This document shows, piece by piece, positions 38,920 to 48,110 of a stretch of 64,000 nt of DNA (position 1 is its first letter; each line of letters begins with the position of its first letter). Made by a program: the position numbers and the translations under genes. The notes beneath the pieces were generated by a model that was given only the letters and a program-made list of their open reading frames with translations, made no database searches and was not told the origin of the DNA. The stretch comes from Sanguibacter suarezii NBRC 16159. Lineage in GTDB: Bacteria; Actinomycetota; Actinomycetes; Actinomycetales; Cellulomonadaceae. Location of the stretch: the NCBI RefSeq assembly GCF_001552735.1, contig NZ_BCRT01000020.1:62001-126000 (forward strand), given 5' to 3'.

Positions 38920-40076
38920 GACAGGGTCTGCGGGGCGTAGAGCGCCACGGCGAGGGCGTCGAGAACGTCGGCCGTCCCGGGGCCGAAGCTGAGGATCTCG
39001 GAGTCGTCCATGTCGATGATGCGACGGCGCTCCCCCGCGGGCGTCTGTGCGAGGGCAGGGATGGACTCGATGAGCCCGTCGACGCCGCCAGCGGAGGACA
39101 GTCCCTCGGACATGACGAGCACGACGTCGGGCTGGGCCGAGATGAGACCTTCGTCGTTCACCGGGCGCATGCCGGACCAGCCGATCTCGGTCGCGACGTC
39201 GATCCCGCCGAGGGCGGTGACCAGGGTGTCCGCCCCGGAGTCCGTGCCGAACATGTAGTAGACGCCCGCCTGGCCGCGGACGTAGAGGAAGGCGATCCGC
39301 AGGCGGTCGGCGTCGTCGGCGGGGACGATCTCGGCGATCTCGGCGATCTTGGCGTCGATCTCCCCGCTGACCTGCTCGGCGAGGGCGGCGCCCTGCTCCG
39401 GCAGGCCGACGGCCGCGGCCACCTCACCGATGAGGTCGGTGACGTTGTCCAGGGACCGGTGGGAGTCGACGACGACGACGGAGATCCCGGCGTCGCGCAT
39501 CTGCAGCACCACGTCCCACGGGCCCAGGCTCGTGTCGGTGATGATGAGGGTCGGCGCCAGCTCGAGGATCGCCTCGGCGTTGAGGTCGTGCCCGCTCTCG
39601 GTGACCAGCGGCAGGTCGGCGACCTCCGGGAAGGACGAGGACGCGTCGCGGCCCACGAGGTTGGCGCCCAGGCCGAGCTCGTAGACGATCCGTGTGGTGG
39701 TGCCGTAGACGTCGAGGGCGAGGATCCGGCTGGCGTCGGTGACCGTGACCTGGGTGCCCTGCATGTCCGTCACGGTGACCGGCAGCGTCGGCTCGGGCAC
39801 CGTCTCGGGGGCTGGGACTGTGGAGTCGACCAGCAGTGCCGTCGACCCGCCGACGATGGTCTTGGGCTCGGCGACCGGCGTGGTCTCCGACAGGCGCGCG
39901 CCGCCGTCGGTGACGTGGCTGGGGCCGCTGGCGCCGCTCGTGCTCTGGCAGGCGGACAGCGCGAGAGTGAGGACCAGCGCGGTGGTCAGGGCCCGGGCGG
40001 CGCGCAGGCCGCTGCGCGTGCGCCCAGATGGACGGTCGCCGCCGATCCGGTGCTGTCGACGCTGTTCGCCAGTCAT
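38916..40076 (-). CDS. hmuT: Haem-binding lipoprotein (ABC transporter)
   Basis: A 386-residue cluster A-III binding protein with a basic N-terminus, hydrophobic core and lipobox (LALSAC, about residues 37-42), so it is lipid-anchored outside the membrane. The segments FPEVADLPLVTESGHDLNAEAI and YVRGQAGVYYMFGTDSGADTLV are typical of HmuT haem carriers rather than siderophore binders. The first gene of hmuTUV; a DtxR/IdeR box 75 bases upstream indicates repression by iron. The molecular ligand is inferred from family resemblance, not proven. Confidence 0.9.
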   Translation of the reverse strand: MTGEQRRQHRIGGDRPSGRTRSGLRAARALTTALVLTLALSACQSTSGASGPSHVTDGGARLSETTPVAEPKTIVGGSTALLVDSTVPAPETVPEPTLPVTVTDMQGTQVTVTDASRILALDVYGTTTRIVYELGLGANLVGRDASSSFPEVADLPLVTESGHDLNAEAILELAPTLIITDTSLGPWDVVLQMRDAGISVVVVDSHRSLDNVTDLIGEVAAAVGLPEQGAALAEQVSGEIDAKIAEIAEIVPADDADRLRIAFLYVRGQAGVYYMFGTDSGADTLVTALGGIDVATEIGWSGMRPVNDEGLISAQPDVVLVMSEGLSSAGGVDGLIESIPALAQTPAGERRRIIDMDDSEILSFGPGTADVLDALAVALYAPQTLS

Positions 40077-40151
40077 CTCGCCGGAACCATCCAGGTGTGC
40101 GCGCAGCGCTGCGACGGGGCAGTGCCGGGAATGGAGACCACCCTCTACTGA

Positions 40152-40170
40152 GGAGGTTTGGCTATCCTAA
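40152..40170 (-). promoter_or_regulatory. DtxR/IdeR iron box upstream of hmuT
   Basis: On the minus strand TTAGGATAGCCAAACCTCC matches the known 19-bp DtxR/IdeR consensus (TWAGGTTAGSCTAACCTWA) at about 15 positions. The box includes a -10-like TAGGAT, so bound repressor would block the promoter. Confidence 0.8.
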
Positions 40171-40249
40171 CTGAGCACCTTCGTCGGCGGGAACCCGCCC
40201 GAGCGACGGTGACCGACGTCACTGCCGCCCGGTCACCGTCGCCTTCGGA

Positions 40250-41641
40250 TCAGCCCAGATCCAGCGCGAGCAGGTCGTCCTCGGTCTCGCGGCGCACGAT
40301 GACCCGCGCCTGACCAGCGTCGACGGCCACCACCGGCGGGCGCAGCACGTGGTTGTAGTTGCTGGCCATGGAGCGTCCGTAGGCGCCCGTCGCGGGGACC
40401 GCGAGCAGGTCGCCCGGAGCGATGTCCGCCGGCAGGGCGATGTCGGAGATGACGATGTCCCCGCTCTCGCAGTGCTTGCCGACCACCCGGGCCCGCACGG
40501 TCTGCGCGGAGCCGGTGCGGTTGGCGAGCCGGGCGGTGTACCGGGCGTCGTACAGCGCGGGGCGGATGTTGTCGCTCATGCCGCCGTCGACCGAGACGTA
40601 GAGACGGACCGAGCCATCGTCGATGGTCACCGGCTTGACCACGCCGACCGTGTACACGGTGACCGTCGTGGAGCCGACGATCGCACGTCCCGGCTCGATG
40701 GAGATCCGCGGGACCGTGGTGCCCAGCTCGGTGCACACGTCGGCGATCACGCCGGCCAGGTCACGAGCGAGGGACGGCACGTCGATGGGGGTCTCGTCCG
40801 GGGTGTAGGCGATGCCGTAGCCGCCGCCGAGGTCGAGCTCGGGCATGAGGTACCCGGTGGCTGCGTGCAGGTCCTCGCGCAGGCCGAGCATCGTGCGGGC
40901 GTTGACCTCGAAGGCCTCGGCGTCCTGGATCTGGGAGCCGATGTGCGTGTGCGCACCGAGCAGCTCGAGCTCAGGGTGGCCCAGCACCGCGGTGAGCGCC
41001 GCGAGGGCCTGCCCGCCGGCGAGGGAGATGCCGAACTTCTGGTCCTCGTGGGCGGTCGAGATGAACTCGTGACCGCCGGCGTGGATGCCGGTGGTGACGC
41101 GGACCATGACGGGGACCGGGTCGGTCGCGGTGCGCCCGGCGGCGCGGGCCGCCGCGGCGACCCGCTCGATCTCCGCGAAGGAGTCGACGACGATCCGGCC
41201 CACCCGGGCCTCGATCGCCCGGGCGATCTCGGAGTCGGACTTGTTGTTGCCGTGCAGGCCGATCTCGGCCCCCGGCACGCCGGCGCGCAGCGCGACGGCG
41301 AGCTCGCCGCCGGTGCACGTGTCCACCCGCAGGCCCTCCTCACGGGCCCACTTCGCGACCGCGACGGACAGGAAGGACTTGCCGGCGTAGTAGACGTCGA
41401 CGCTCGTCCCGAGCGGAGCGAAGGCCTGCGTGAAGGACTCGACGAACAACCGCGCACGAGCCCGGAAGTGCCCCTCGTCGAGGATGTAGGCGGGCGTGCC
41501 GAAGTCCTCGGCGAGGGTGGTGACGTCGATCCCGGCGAGGGAGAGCACGCCGTCGTCAGAGACGGTCGCGCTCAGCGGCCAGACGTGCGCCTCGAGCGGG
41601 GCCGGTGCGGTCTGCGCCTGGGCGGCGCCGGCGGCGCTCAC
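40250..41641 (-). CDS. lysA: Diaminopimelate decarboxylase
   Basis: A 463-residue fold-III PLP enzyme. The Schiff-base Lys lies in [12 protein letters not shown] (about residue 81), the glycine loop in [15 protein letters not shown] and the C-terminal substrate motif in [10 protein letters not shown]. It decarboxylates meso-diaminopimelate to lysine. The GTG at 41641 overlaps the argS stop (GTGA), and a CGGAG site lies upstream; a further in-frame extension into argS reads as shadow. It is second in the argS-lysA pair. Confidence 0.96.
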   Translation of the reverse strand: MSAAGAAQAQTAPAPLEAHVWPLSATVSDDGVLSLAGIDVTTLAEDFGTPAYILDEGHFRARARLFVESFTQAFAPLGTSVDVYYAGKSFLSVAVAKWAREEGLRVDTCTGGELAVALRAGVPGAEIGLHGNNKSDSEIARAIEARVGRIVVDSFAEIERVAAAARAAGRTATDPVPVMVRVTTGIHAGGHEFISTAHEDQKFGISLAGGQALAALTAVLGHPELELLGAHTHIGSQIQDAEAFEVNARTMLGLREDLHAATGYLMPELDLGGGYGIAYTPDETPIDVPSLARDLAGVIADVCTELGTTVPRISIEPGRAIVGSTTVTVYTVGVVKPVTIDDGSVRLYVSVDGGMSDNIRPALYDARYTARLANRTGSAQTVRARVVGKHCESGDIVISDIALPADIAPGDLLAVPATGAYGRSMASNYNHVLRPPVVAVDAGQARVIVRRETEDDLLALDLG

Positions 41642-43332
41642 ATCCGCTCCGGGGCGCTGACGCCGAGCAGGTCCAGGCCGTTGGCGAGCACCTGGCGGGT
41701 GGCGTCGTTGAGCCAGAGCCGGGTGCGGTGCAGGTCCGTGACCTCCTCGTCGCCGACCGGGGTGACCCGGCACTCGGCGTACCACTTGTGGTAGCTGCCG
41801 GCGAGGGCCTCGAGGTAGCGGGCCACGCGGTGCGGCTCACGCAGCTCCGCAGCCTGGGCGATGACGCGGGGGAACTCCGTCAGCGCGCCGAGCAGCGCCG
41901 ACTCCGTCTCGGCGGTGAGCAGCGACGGGTCGAAGGCGTCCGAGCCGTCAGGGGCAGTGCGCGAGACGCCGTGGTCGGCCGCGTTGCGGGCGACGTTGGC
42001 GGTGCGGGCGTGGGCGTACTGGACGTAGAAGACCGGGTTCTCGTTGGTCGCCCGGGTGAGCAGGTCCAGGTCGATGTCCAGGCTCGAGTCGGTCGAGGAC
42101 CGCACCAGGGAGTACCGGGCGGCGTCGACGCCGACGGCCTCGACGAGGTCCTCGAGGGTCACCACGGTCCCGGCGCGCTTGGACATGCGCAGCGGCTGGC
42201 CGTCCTTGAGCAGGTTGACCATCTGACCGATGAGGATCTGCAGGTTCTCCCCCGGCACGTCACCGAAGGCCGCGCAGACGGCCATGAGCCGGGCGACGTA
42301 GCCGTGGTGGTCGGCGCCGAGCATCATGATGACGTCGGTCGCGCCACGCTCGCGCTTGTCGAGGTAGTAGGCGATGTCACCGGCGATGTAGGCGGCCTCG
42401 CCGTCGGACTTGATGATGACGCGGTCCTTGTCGTCACCGAAGTCGGTCGTGCGCAGCCACACCGCGCCGTCCTTCTCGAAGATGTGCCCACCCTCGCGCA
42501 ACCGGGTCAGCGCACGGTCCACCGCGCCGGACTCGTGCAGGGAGTCCTCGTGGAAGTACACGTCGAAGTCCACGCCGAAGCCGTGCAGGGCTGCCTTGAT
42601 CTCGGTGAACATCTGCTCCACGCCGATGGACCGGAAGACTTCCTGGGCCTCGTCGTCGGGCAGGGTGAGGGGGTCGGGGCCGCCGGCCGCGGCGACCTCG
42701 GCGAGCACGGCGTCGGCGATGTCCTGGATGTACTGGCCGCCGTAGCCGTCCTCGGGGGCCTCCTCGCCCTTGGCGCGGGCGAGCAGCGAGCGCGCGAAGC
42801 GGTCGATCTGGGCGCCGTGGTCGTTGAAGTAGTACTCGCGGGTCACCTCGGCGCCGGCGGCCTGCAGGATCCGGGCGAGTGAGTCGCCGACGGCCGCCCA
42901 GCGCACGCCACCGATGTGGATGGGGCCGGTCGGGTTGGCCGAGACGAACTCGAGGTTGACCTTGTGACCAGCCTCGGCGTCGCCGCGGCCGTACTCGCCG
43001 CCCTGGGTGAGGATGGTGCGGGCGAGCTCGCCCGCAGCGGCGGCGTCGAGGGTGATGTTGAGGAAGCCGGGTCCGGCGACGTCGACGCTCTTGACGCCGG
43101 GGGTCGAGGCCAGGCGGGCGGCGAGGTCGTCAGCGAGGGTCCGCGGGGCGATGCCCGCCTTCTTGGCCAGCTGCAGGGCGATGTTCGTCGCCCAGTCGCC
43201 GTGCTCGCGCTGGCGGGGTCGCTCGACGAGGATCTGCTCGGGCAGAGCCTGCGGGTCGAGGGCCAGGGTGCCGTCGGCGATGGCAGCGGCGAGGGCAGCG
43301 CGGAGTGCGGCGGAGAGCTCGTTAGGGGTCAC
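41638..43332 (-). CDS. argS: Arginyl-tRNA synthetase
   Basis: A 564-residue class I synthetase. The N-terminal Add1 domain, the HIGH-type motif in [21 protein letters not shown] and a KMSKS variant ([11 protein letters not shown]) are present, with the C-terminal anticodon-binding DALR domain ending in VSAPERM. It charges tRNA-Arg. The same window encodes tRNA-Arg(CCG) about 1 kb away. It is the first gene of the argS-lysA unit. Confidence 0.97.
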   Translation of the reverse strand: MTPNELSAALRAALAAAIADGTLALDPQALPEQILVERPRQREHGDWATNIALQLAKKAGIAPRTLADDLAARLASTPGVKSVDVAGPGFLNITLDAAAAGELARTILTQGGEYGRGDAEAGHKVNLEFVSANPTGPIHIGGVRWAAVGDSLARILQAAGAEVTREYYFNDHGAQIDRFARSLLARAKGEEAPEDGYGGQYIQDIADAVLAEVAAAGGPDPLTLPDDEAQEVFRSIGVEQMFTEIKAALHGFGVDFDVYFHEDSLHESGAVDRALTRLREGGHIFEKDGAVWLRTTDFGDDKDRVIIKSDGEAAYIAGDIAYYLDKRERGATDVIMMLGADHHGYVARLMAVCAAFGDVPGENLQILIGQMVNLLKDGQPLRMSKRAGTVVTLEDLVEAVGVDAARYSLVRSSTDSSLDIDLDLLTRATNENPVFYVQYAHARTANVARNAADHGVSRTAPDGSDAFDPSLLTAETESALLGALTEFPRVIAQAAELREPHRVARYLEALAGSYHKWYAECRVTPVGDEEVTDLHRTRLWLNDATRQVLANGLDLLGVSAPERM

Positions 43333-43492
43333 CGGGCAATCTTACCGAAGTCAGCCAGGCGCCTCCCCCACCGCACACCTGGCGCACGGACCCGTACAGA
43401 ACCGACAATGATGGAGAGTTCCATGGGTAGAGTGCGGCGTGTGGCACGGCAGCAATGAGGCTGACCGACGACTGTGGTGGGAGAGTCTACGG

Positions 43493-44158
43493 ATGAGCGA
43501 CAGAGCAGGTCTGATCGACCGGACCGTGGACCAGCTGCGCAAGCACATCGTCTCCGGCGACTGGCCGGTGGGTTCCAAGATCCCCACAGAGCCCGCCCTC
43601 ACCGAGCTGCTCGGGGTGGGACGCAACACCGTCCGGGAGGCGGTGCAGTCCCTCGTGCACGCCGGGCTCCTGGTCCGCCGCCAGGGCTCAGGCACCTACG
43701 TGCTCTCCGACTCCGAGCTCACCGTGGTCATGGGACGCCAGATCGCCGACGCCAACCACCAGCACGTCCTGGAGGTCCGGCGCAGCCTCGAGGTGGAGGC
43801 CGCCCGGCTCGCTGCCCGGCGCCGCACGGACGAGGACATCGCCGAGCTACGGGCCCTCAACGCGGCCCGGCAGTCCGCCTTCGCCGGCGGCGACGTCGAC
43901 GAGATCGTCGCAGCCGACCTGGCCCTGCACCGCGCGATCGCCGCGGTGGCGCGCAACCCCGTGCTGCTCTCCCTCTACGAGAACCTCATCGACGCGATCG
44001 GGGCGAACATCCGCACCAACGTCATCGGCCTGGTCCACACCCAGTCCGAGGACGACCACGACTCCCTCGTGGACGCCATCGCGCTCGGCGACTCGTACCT
44101 GGCCATGGAGGAGATCACCTCCTACCTCGACGCCTACGTGGACGAGACCTTCGCCTGA
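43493..44158 (+). CDS. GntR-family regulator, FadR/FCD subclass
   Basis: A 221-residue regulator. The N-terminal winged helix (residues 8-72) includes IPTEPALTELLGVGRNTVREAVQSLVHAGLLVRRQGSGTYV, and the C-terminal all-helical FCD domain has the expected metal-site residues (D and H in AADLALHRAIA; a further His in DDHDSLVDAI). FCD regulators usually sense a carboxylate or sugar acid. The ATG at 43493 was preferred to a GTG at 43439 because GGGAG lies nine bases upstream. It is divergent from argS and has no obvious target gene beside it, so its regulon lies elsewhere. Confidence 0.88.
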   Translation: MSDRAGLIDRTVDQLRKHIVSGDWPVGSKIPTEPALTELLGVGRNTVREAVQSLVHAGLLVRRQGSGTYVLSDSELTVVMGRQIADANHQHVLEVRRSLEVEAARLAARRRTDEDIAELRALNAARQSAFAGGDVDEIVAADLALHRAIAAVARNPVLLSLYENLIDAIGANIRTNVIGLVHTQSEDDHDSLVDAIALGDSYLAMEEITSYLDAYVDETFA

Positions 44159-44324
44159 ACCCACCTGCTGAGCGAGCGAGGGCGCCCCTCCGCGCTCCCC
44201 GCAGGGGCCGTGCGCCCGCGCTCACGGCGCACCGATGTGGTCGGAGGTGAGCGGGGGCGGCTGAGGCTGGTAATGTGCTCCATGCCTGATCGGTGAGCGC
44301 CTGCGCACGCCAGATCTGGTCCCC

Positions 44325-44400
44325 GCCCTCGTAGCTCAGGGGATAGAGCGTCTGCCTCCGGAGCAGAAGGTCGTAGGTTCGAATCCTATCGAGGGCACCA
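44325..44400 (+). tRNA. tRNA-Arg (anticodon CCG)
   Basis: A 76-nt tRNA with acceptor arms GCCCTCG and CGAGGGC, D-arm GCTCAGGGGATAGAGC, anticodon stem TCTGC/GCAGA around loop CTCCGGA (anticodon CCG, reading CGG), T-arm GTAGGTTCGAATCCTAT and an encoded CCA end. A TAATGT -10-like hexamer lies at 44271-44276, about 50 bases upstream. Confidence 0.97.
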
Positions 44401-44543
44401 CCGAGGCTCGGATCCCCCAGGGGTCCGGGCCTGTCTCGTTCCCGGGGTCAGCTCGGCTGGCTCAGCTCAGGCCGACGAGGCTCGCGCTCGCGCACCGGCC
44501 GGCCTGACAAGGGGCCCGCCACTAGGTGACGCGCTCACAGGAC

Positions 44544-44549
44544 TACCCT
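44544..44549 (+). promoter_or_regulatory. TANNNT -10 box of a probable leaderless gene
   Basis: TACCCT ends six bases before the ATG at 44556 and no ribosome-binding site is present. This spacing is that of actinobacterial leaderless transcripts whose first base is the start codon. Confidence 0.5.
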
Positions 44550-44555
44550 GCGAAC

Positions 44556-45002
44556 ATGACCACCACCGAGATCTTCACCGCCCCTCGCGCGACCGCGCTC
44601 GCCCGCGCCCGCGCCGCCGAGGAGGGCGCCACCCCCGCTCCCCTGGCCGACCTGGTCTCCACGACCGACATCACCGACTTCGAGATCGAGGTCCTCGGCG
44701 AGCTCGTCGCCCGCGCCGTGCACGCGGAGGGCATCGAGTGCGAGCCCGACCTCGTCGACATCGACGTCCCGGACCTCCTGGAGATCCCCGCAGACGTCGT
44801 CACCGCTCTTGTCGAGCTCTCCGTGCACGACGCCGACCCGGCCGAGAGCGCCGACGTCGCCGACATCGCGGCCCGGTGGGCCGCGGCGGAGGACATGGAG
44901 CTCGAACCCGCCCTCACCCCCGCGCTCGTCCGCCAGATCGTCGACCTCGCCGTCCTGGCGCACGGACGCGGGGACGGTCTCTACCTCTGGACCTCGCTCT
45001 GA
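44556..45002 (+). CDS. Small acidic protein of unknown function
   Basis: A 148-residue protein that I do not recognise. It is very acidic (Asp/Glu-rich, for example ECEPDLVDIDVPDLLEIP) and looks all-helical and soluble, with no signal peptide or membrane span. The regular codon usage and length suggest a genuine gene. The ATG at 44556 follows a leaderless-type -10 box; a GTG at 44526 is possible but would add ten residues with no support. Its 3' end overlaps the convergent alpha/beta-hydrolase by 22 bp. Confidence 0.7.
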   Translation: MTTTEIFTAPRATALARARAAEEGATPAPLADLVSTTDITDFEIEVLGELVARAVHAEGIECEPDLVDIDVPDLLEIPADVVTALVELSVHDADPAESADVADIAARWAAAEDMELEPALTPALVRQIVDLAVLAHGRGDGLYLWTSL

Positions 45003-45763
45003 CGTCCCGCTGACCCGGCGTCCTCTCTGGCAGCCGCCTCAGCGAGGACGTCTGCGAGCGCGTCGGGCCGTGACCACATGGGCCAGTGCCCGGTCGGGAG
45101 GTCCACGTAGGTGACGTCCTGCAGGTCCGCGACGGGGGCGAACATCGGGTCACCGGATGCCACCAGCCCGCGCACCGCGTCGGCGGGGAAGCTGCAGCAC
45201 ACGAGGGTGGCCGGCACCGCTGCGCCGATCCCCTGCGGCGCAGTGACCGGCTCCGTCAGCGGCCCGGCGGGGTGGGCCACCGCTCGCTTGCGGAACCGGA
45301 GGAGTGTGGCGTCGTCGAGCCCGTCCAGGCTCGCACCGCCGGCCTCCAGCTCGGCGAAGGACGGCAGCGGCAGCTCGACCGCGTCAGCGGGCAGGTCTGG
45401 CCGGGGGACGCTCCCGTCCGCGGCCGGCCCGCTGTCGACGTACACGACGCGGGCCACCTGAGGCGCAGCGAGGTCGAGGACCGCCGAGACGAGGGAGCCG
45501 CCGCCGCTGTGAGCCACCAGCACGGCCGGTTCACCGGCTGCGTCGAGGGCGGCGCGCACCGCGTCGACGTGGTCGGCCAGAGTGACGCCCGCCCGGGGAG
45601 ACGCGGGTGACTCGAGGCCGGGAAGAGTGACAGGACGGGCGGCGACCCCGTGTGCGCGGAGCCGGGAGACGACGTCGTCCCAGGCCCAGCCGCCCAGCCA
45701 GTAGCCGGGCACGAGGACGATCGGTCTGAGGGTGGCGCTGTGAGTGGTGCTGTGAGTGGTCAT
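44981..45763 (-). CDS. Alpha/beta-hydrolase, EstC-like
   Basis: A 260-residue alpha/beta-hydrolase resembling the EstC/hydroxynitrile-lyase type. It has an oxyanion segment (VLVPGYWLGGWAWDDVV), nucleophile elbow VLVAHSGGGSL (Ser about 92), and a C-terminal THW-like catalytic His (VDLPTGHWPMWSRPD, about 235). There is no signal peptide, so it is cytoplasmic. The substrate is unknown. It is divergently transcribed from a WYL regulator, and an inverted repeat overlaps the shared promoter, so it is probably that regulator's target. Confidence 0.85.
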   Translation of the reverse strand: MTTHSTTHSATLRPIVLVPGYWLGGWAWDDVVSRLRAHGVAARPVTLPGLESPASPRAGVTLADHVDAVRAALDAAGEPAVLVAHSGGGSLVSAVLDLAAPQVARVVYVDSGPAADGSVPRPDLPADAVELPLPSFAELEAGGASLDGLDDATLLRFRKRAVAHPAGPLTEPVTAPQGIGAAVPATLVCCSFPADAVRGLVASGDPMFAPVADLQDVTYVDLPTGHWPMWSRPDALADVLAEAAAREDAGSAGRQSEVQR

Positions 45764-45799
45764 GACTCCATCCTCGCCAGCGTCCGTGACACCCTCATG

Positions 45800-45816
45800 T
45801 CACCATTTACTGGTGA
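45800..45816. promoter_or_regulatory. Inverted repeat at the hydrolase/WYL regulator junction
   Basis: TCACC-N7-GGTGA (arms 45800-45804 and 45812-45816) overlaps the GTG start of the regulator and lies 37 bases upstream of the hydrolase gene. It is a plausible operator for autoregulation and divergent control. Confidence 0.55.
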
Positions 45817-46523
45817 ACAGGACCGATCGTCTCTACGCCATCCGCGAGGAGCTGCGCAGGTCAGGCGCGCGCGGACGGACCGCGGAGCAGCTGAGCGACA
45901 CCTTCGAGGTGAGCGCGCGGACCATCAAGCGGGACATCTCCGCCCTCCAGCAGGGCGGCTTCCCCGTGTGGGCACGGCTGGGCCGCACGGGCGGCTACGT
46001 GGTCGACGCCGGGGCGACGTTGCCACCGGTGAACATCACCGCGACGGAGGCCGCCGCCCTGGCCGCGGCCCTCGCCTCGCACAGCGGGCAGCCCTTCCAT
46101 CGTGACGGCCATGCCGCGCTCACCAAGATCCTCGCGGTCATGGACGCCGGCGCCCGCTCCCGCGCCGACCAGCTCGCGCGACGCATCTGGGTCGACGACG
46201 ACTCCTCCAGCGACGGCACCGCCCGGGTGCGCTCGGCGATCGAGGCGGCCCTGGGCGACCGGCGGGTCCTGCTGCTGCGCTACCGCGACGGCTCCGGGGC
46301 CACCACCAGCCGCCACGTCGACCCGCAGCTGCTCGCCCGGGCCCACGGCACCTGGTACCTCATCGCCTGGTGCCGGTTGCGCGAGGGGGTGCGCTGGTTC
46401 CGCCTGGACCGGATCGAGACCGCCTCACCCACCGTGGCCACCGCCTGCGAGGTCGAGCTGGAGGAGATCGGCCGCCCGCCCGAGCGCGCCCGGGACCTGT
46501 CCTCCTACACCCAGTCGTCCTGA
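45813..46523 (+). CDS. HTH and WYL-domain transcriptional regulator
   Basis: A 236-residue regulator with a DeoR-type helix-turn-helix (RTAEQLSDTFEVSARTIKRDISALQQGGFPV, about residues 19-49) and a WYL domain (RRVLLLRYRDGSGATTSRHVDPQLLARAHGTWYLIAWCRLREGVRWFRLDRIE, about 150-205). WYL domains sense nucleic-acid or small-molecule ligands and control varied stress or metabolic genes. The GTG at 45813 was chosen because the frame upstream of it overlaps the divergent hydrolase and has no coding character. It is divergent from the hydrolase, its likely target. Confidence 0.87.
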   Translation: MNRTDRLYAIREELRRSGARGRTAEQLSDTFEVSARTIKRDISALQQGGFPVWARLGRTGGYVVDAGATLPPVNITATEAAALAAALASHSGQPFHRDGHAALTKILAVMDAGARSRADQLARRIWVDDDSSSDGTARVRSAIEAALGDRRVLLLRYRDGSGATTSRHVDPQLLARAHGTWYLIAWCRLREGVRWFRLDRIETASPTVATACEVELEEIGRPPERARDLSSYTQSS

Positions 46524-46536
46524 CCGCGTCGCCGGC

Positions 46537-47490
46537 TCACCCGTACACGGCCTGCGTCCACAGGTGCGTCACGGCGTAGGCACGCAGTGGTGCCCAGTCG
46601 GCGCTCAGCGCGGCTGCAGCGCGTCCGCTGGTGACCCCGAGCGCACGCTTGAGGACCAGGTCGTCAGCCGGGTAGGCGTCGCGGTCACCGAAGAGGCGCA
46701 GGGCGAGGTAGTCCGCCGTCCACGGTCCGATCCCGGTCAGGGACAGCAGGGCCGCACGCGCCTCGGAGGGGCTCGCGGCGGGACGGGCGGGAGGGTCGAG
46801 ACCGTCGAGATCGTCATGAGCGGCACCGTCCAGCCAGACCCGTCCGTCCACGACGGCCTGGGCCAGACCCACCACCGTCGCGGCGCGCGCTCGGGTGAGC
46901 CCGACCATCGCTCGCAGGTCCTCGGGCTCGGTCTCGGCGACGGCGTCCGGCGTGGGGAAGGCGCGCATGCCTGCTGGAGCGGGGCGCCCCAGGCCAGCCA
47001 CGAGCCGCCCGCCGAAGGTCCGGGCGGCCGCGAGCGAGACCTGCTGGCCGAGCACGGTCATCACCGCGGTCTCGAAGCCGTCTGTCGATCCGAGCACGCG
47101 CAGGCCCGGCCGGGCCGCCACGAAGGGGGCGAGGAGGCCGGAGGCGCCCAGGTGCGCACTGACCGCGGCGACGTCGCAGTCCAGGTCGAGCCAGCGACGC
47201 ACGAGCGCGACGAGCGCGGCGTCGACGGGGGCCGGACCGGTGGCCCCCATCGCGCTCACGGTGAGCTCGCCCGGCTGCCCCCACTCCACGGTGAGAACCA
47301 CGTCAGGCCCGCGCACGACACGGCGGTGGCGCCGCCCGTCCACGTCGCACTCCTCCACGCCGGGCACCGCGTGCGCGGCGATGGTCCGCAGCAGCGGGTC
47401 GAGGGTGATGGGCAGCGCGTACCTCAGGGTCACCGGGGCCGTTGGCGTCGCCACCGGGCTCGAGGTCGGCGGGGTATGCGGGGCGGTCAT
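46537..47490 (-). CDS. alkA: AlkA-type DNA-3-methyladenine glycosylase
   Basis: A 317-residue HhH-GPD glycosylase with an N-terminal AlkA_N-like domain (TLRYALPITLDPLLRTI) and helix-hairpin-helix LTGIGPWTADYLALRLFGDRDAYPADDLVL, where the catalytic Asp is in PADDL. It excises 3-methylpurines and other alkylated bases. It is the last gene of a four-gene alkylation-repair operon, overlapping ogt by 4 bp. The ATG at 47490 was preferred to 47616 because the longer frame lies inside ogt. Confidence 0.93.
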   Translation of the reverse strand: MTAPHTPPTSSPVATPTAPVTLRYALPITLDPLLRTIAAHAVPGVEECDVDGRRHRRVVRGPDVVLTVEWGQPGELTVSAMGATGPAPVDAALVALVRRWLDLDCDVAAVSAHLGASGLLAPFVAARPGLRVLGSTDGFETAVMTVLGQQVSLAAARTFGGRLVAGLGRPAPAGMRAFPTPDAVAETEPEDLRAMVGLTRARAATVVGLAQAVVDGRVWLDGAAHDDLDGLDPPARPAASPSEARAALLSLTGIGPWTADYLALRLFGDRDAYPADDLVLKRALGVTSGRAAAALSADWAPLRAYAVTHLWTQAVYG

Positions 47491-48110
47491 CCGCGGCTCT
47501 CCAGGTCGAGCAGCCACCGTTTGATCGCGGCTCCCCCGCGGTACTGCCCCAGGCTCCCGTCCGAGCGGACCACCCGGTGGCACGGGACCACCAGCGGCAG
47601 CGGGTTGTGCGCGCACGCCGTCCCGACCGCGCGGGTCGCTCGCGGGCTGCCGGCGAGGGCAGCGACCGCTGCGTAGCTCGCCGTGCGTCCGTAGCCGATG
47701 TCTGGCAGGTGGGCCACGACGCTGCGCCGGAAGCCTGCGGTCAGCGCCAGGTCCAGCGGGAGGTCAAAGGTGTGGCGGGTGCCTGCGAAGTACTCCTCGA
47801 GCTCGTGGGCCACGGTGTCGAGCCGGGCGGGGGCCCGCAGCACCCGCGTGCTCAGCCGGCGGCCCAGGTGCTCCAGGACGGCGTCGTACCCTTCGCTCTC
47901 GAAGGCCACCCGGACGAGGCCGGTCTCGGTGGCGGCGAGCAGCAGCCCGCCGATCGGGGAGTCGACGGTGCGGTAGGCGACGTCGAGCAGCCCGTCCGTG
48001 GCAGCGGCACGCGCGAGGCGCTCACGCAGGCGGTCCAGCGCGGCGGCGTCGGGGACGAGCAGAGAAGCGAAGACGTCCTCGTCCTGCGTGGTGATCGGTG
48101 ACTCAGCCAT
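47487..48110 (-). CDS. ogt: Methylated-DNA-cysteine methyltransferase (second copy, with N-terminal extension)
   Basis: A 207-residue Ogt/MGMT. The acceptor motif PCHRV (LVVPCHRVVRSDG, about residues 178-182) and the Asn-hinge region (ACAHNPLPLVV) are intact. Relative to the other copy it has about 35 extra N-terminal residues of helical character (DVFASLLVPDAAALDRLRERLARAAATDG). It removes O6-alkyl groups from guanine in a suicide reaction. An AGGC-type GGAGG site precedes the ATG at 48110. It overlaps the sigma factor gene by 8 bp upstream and alkA by 4 bp downstream. Confidence 0.93.
   Translation of the reverse strand: MAESPITTQDEDVFASLLVPDAAALDRLRERLARAAATDGLLDVAYRTVDSPIGGLLLAATETGLVRVAFESEGYDAVLEHLGRRLSTRVLRAPARLDTVAHELEEYFAGTRHTFDLPLDLALTAGFRRSVVAHLPDIGYGRTASYAAVAALAGSPRATRAVGTACAHNPLPLVVPCHRVVRSDGSLGQYRGGAAIKRWLLDLESRG

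Noticed and set aside
40349-43458. Antisense frames opposite lysA and argS
   Set aside because: Val/Gly/Glu-rich shadow translations without domains; both sense genes are certain.
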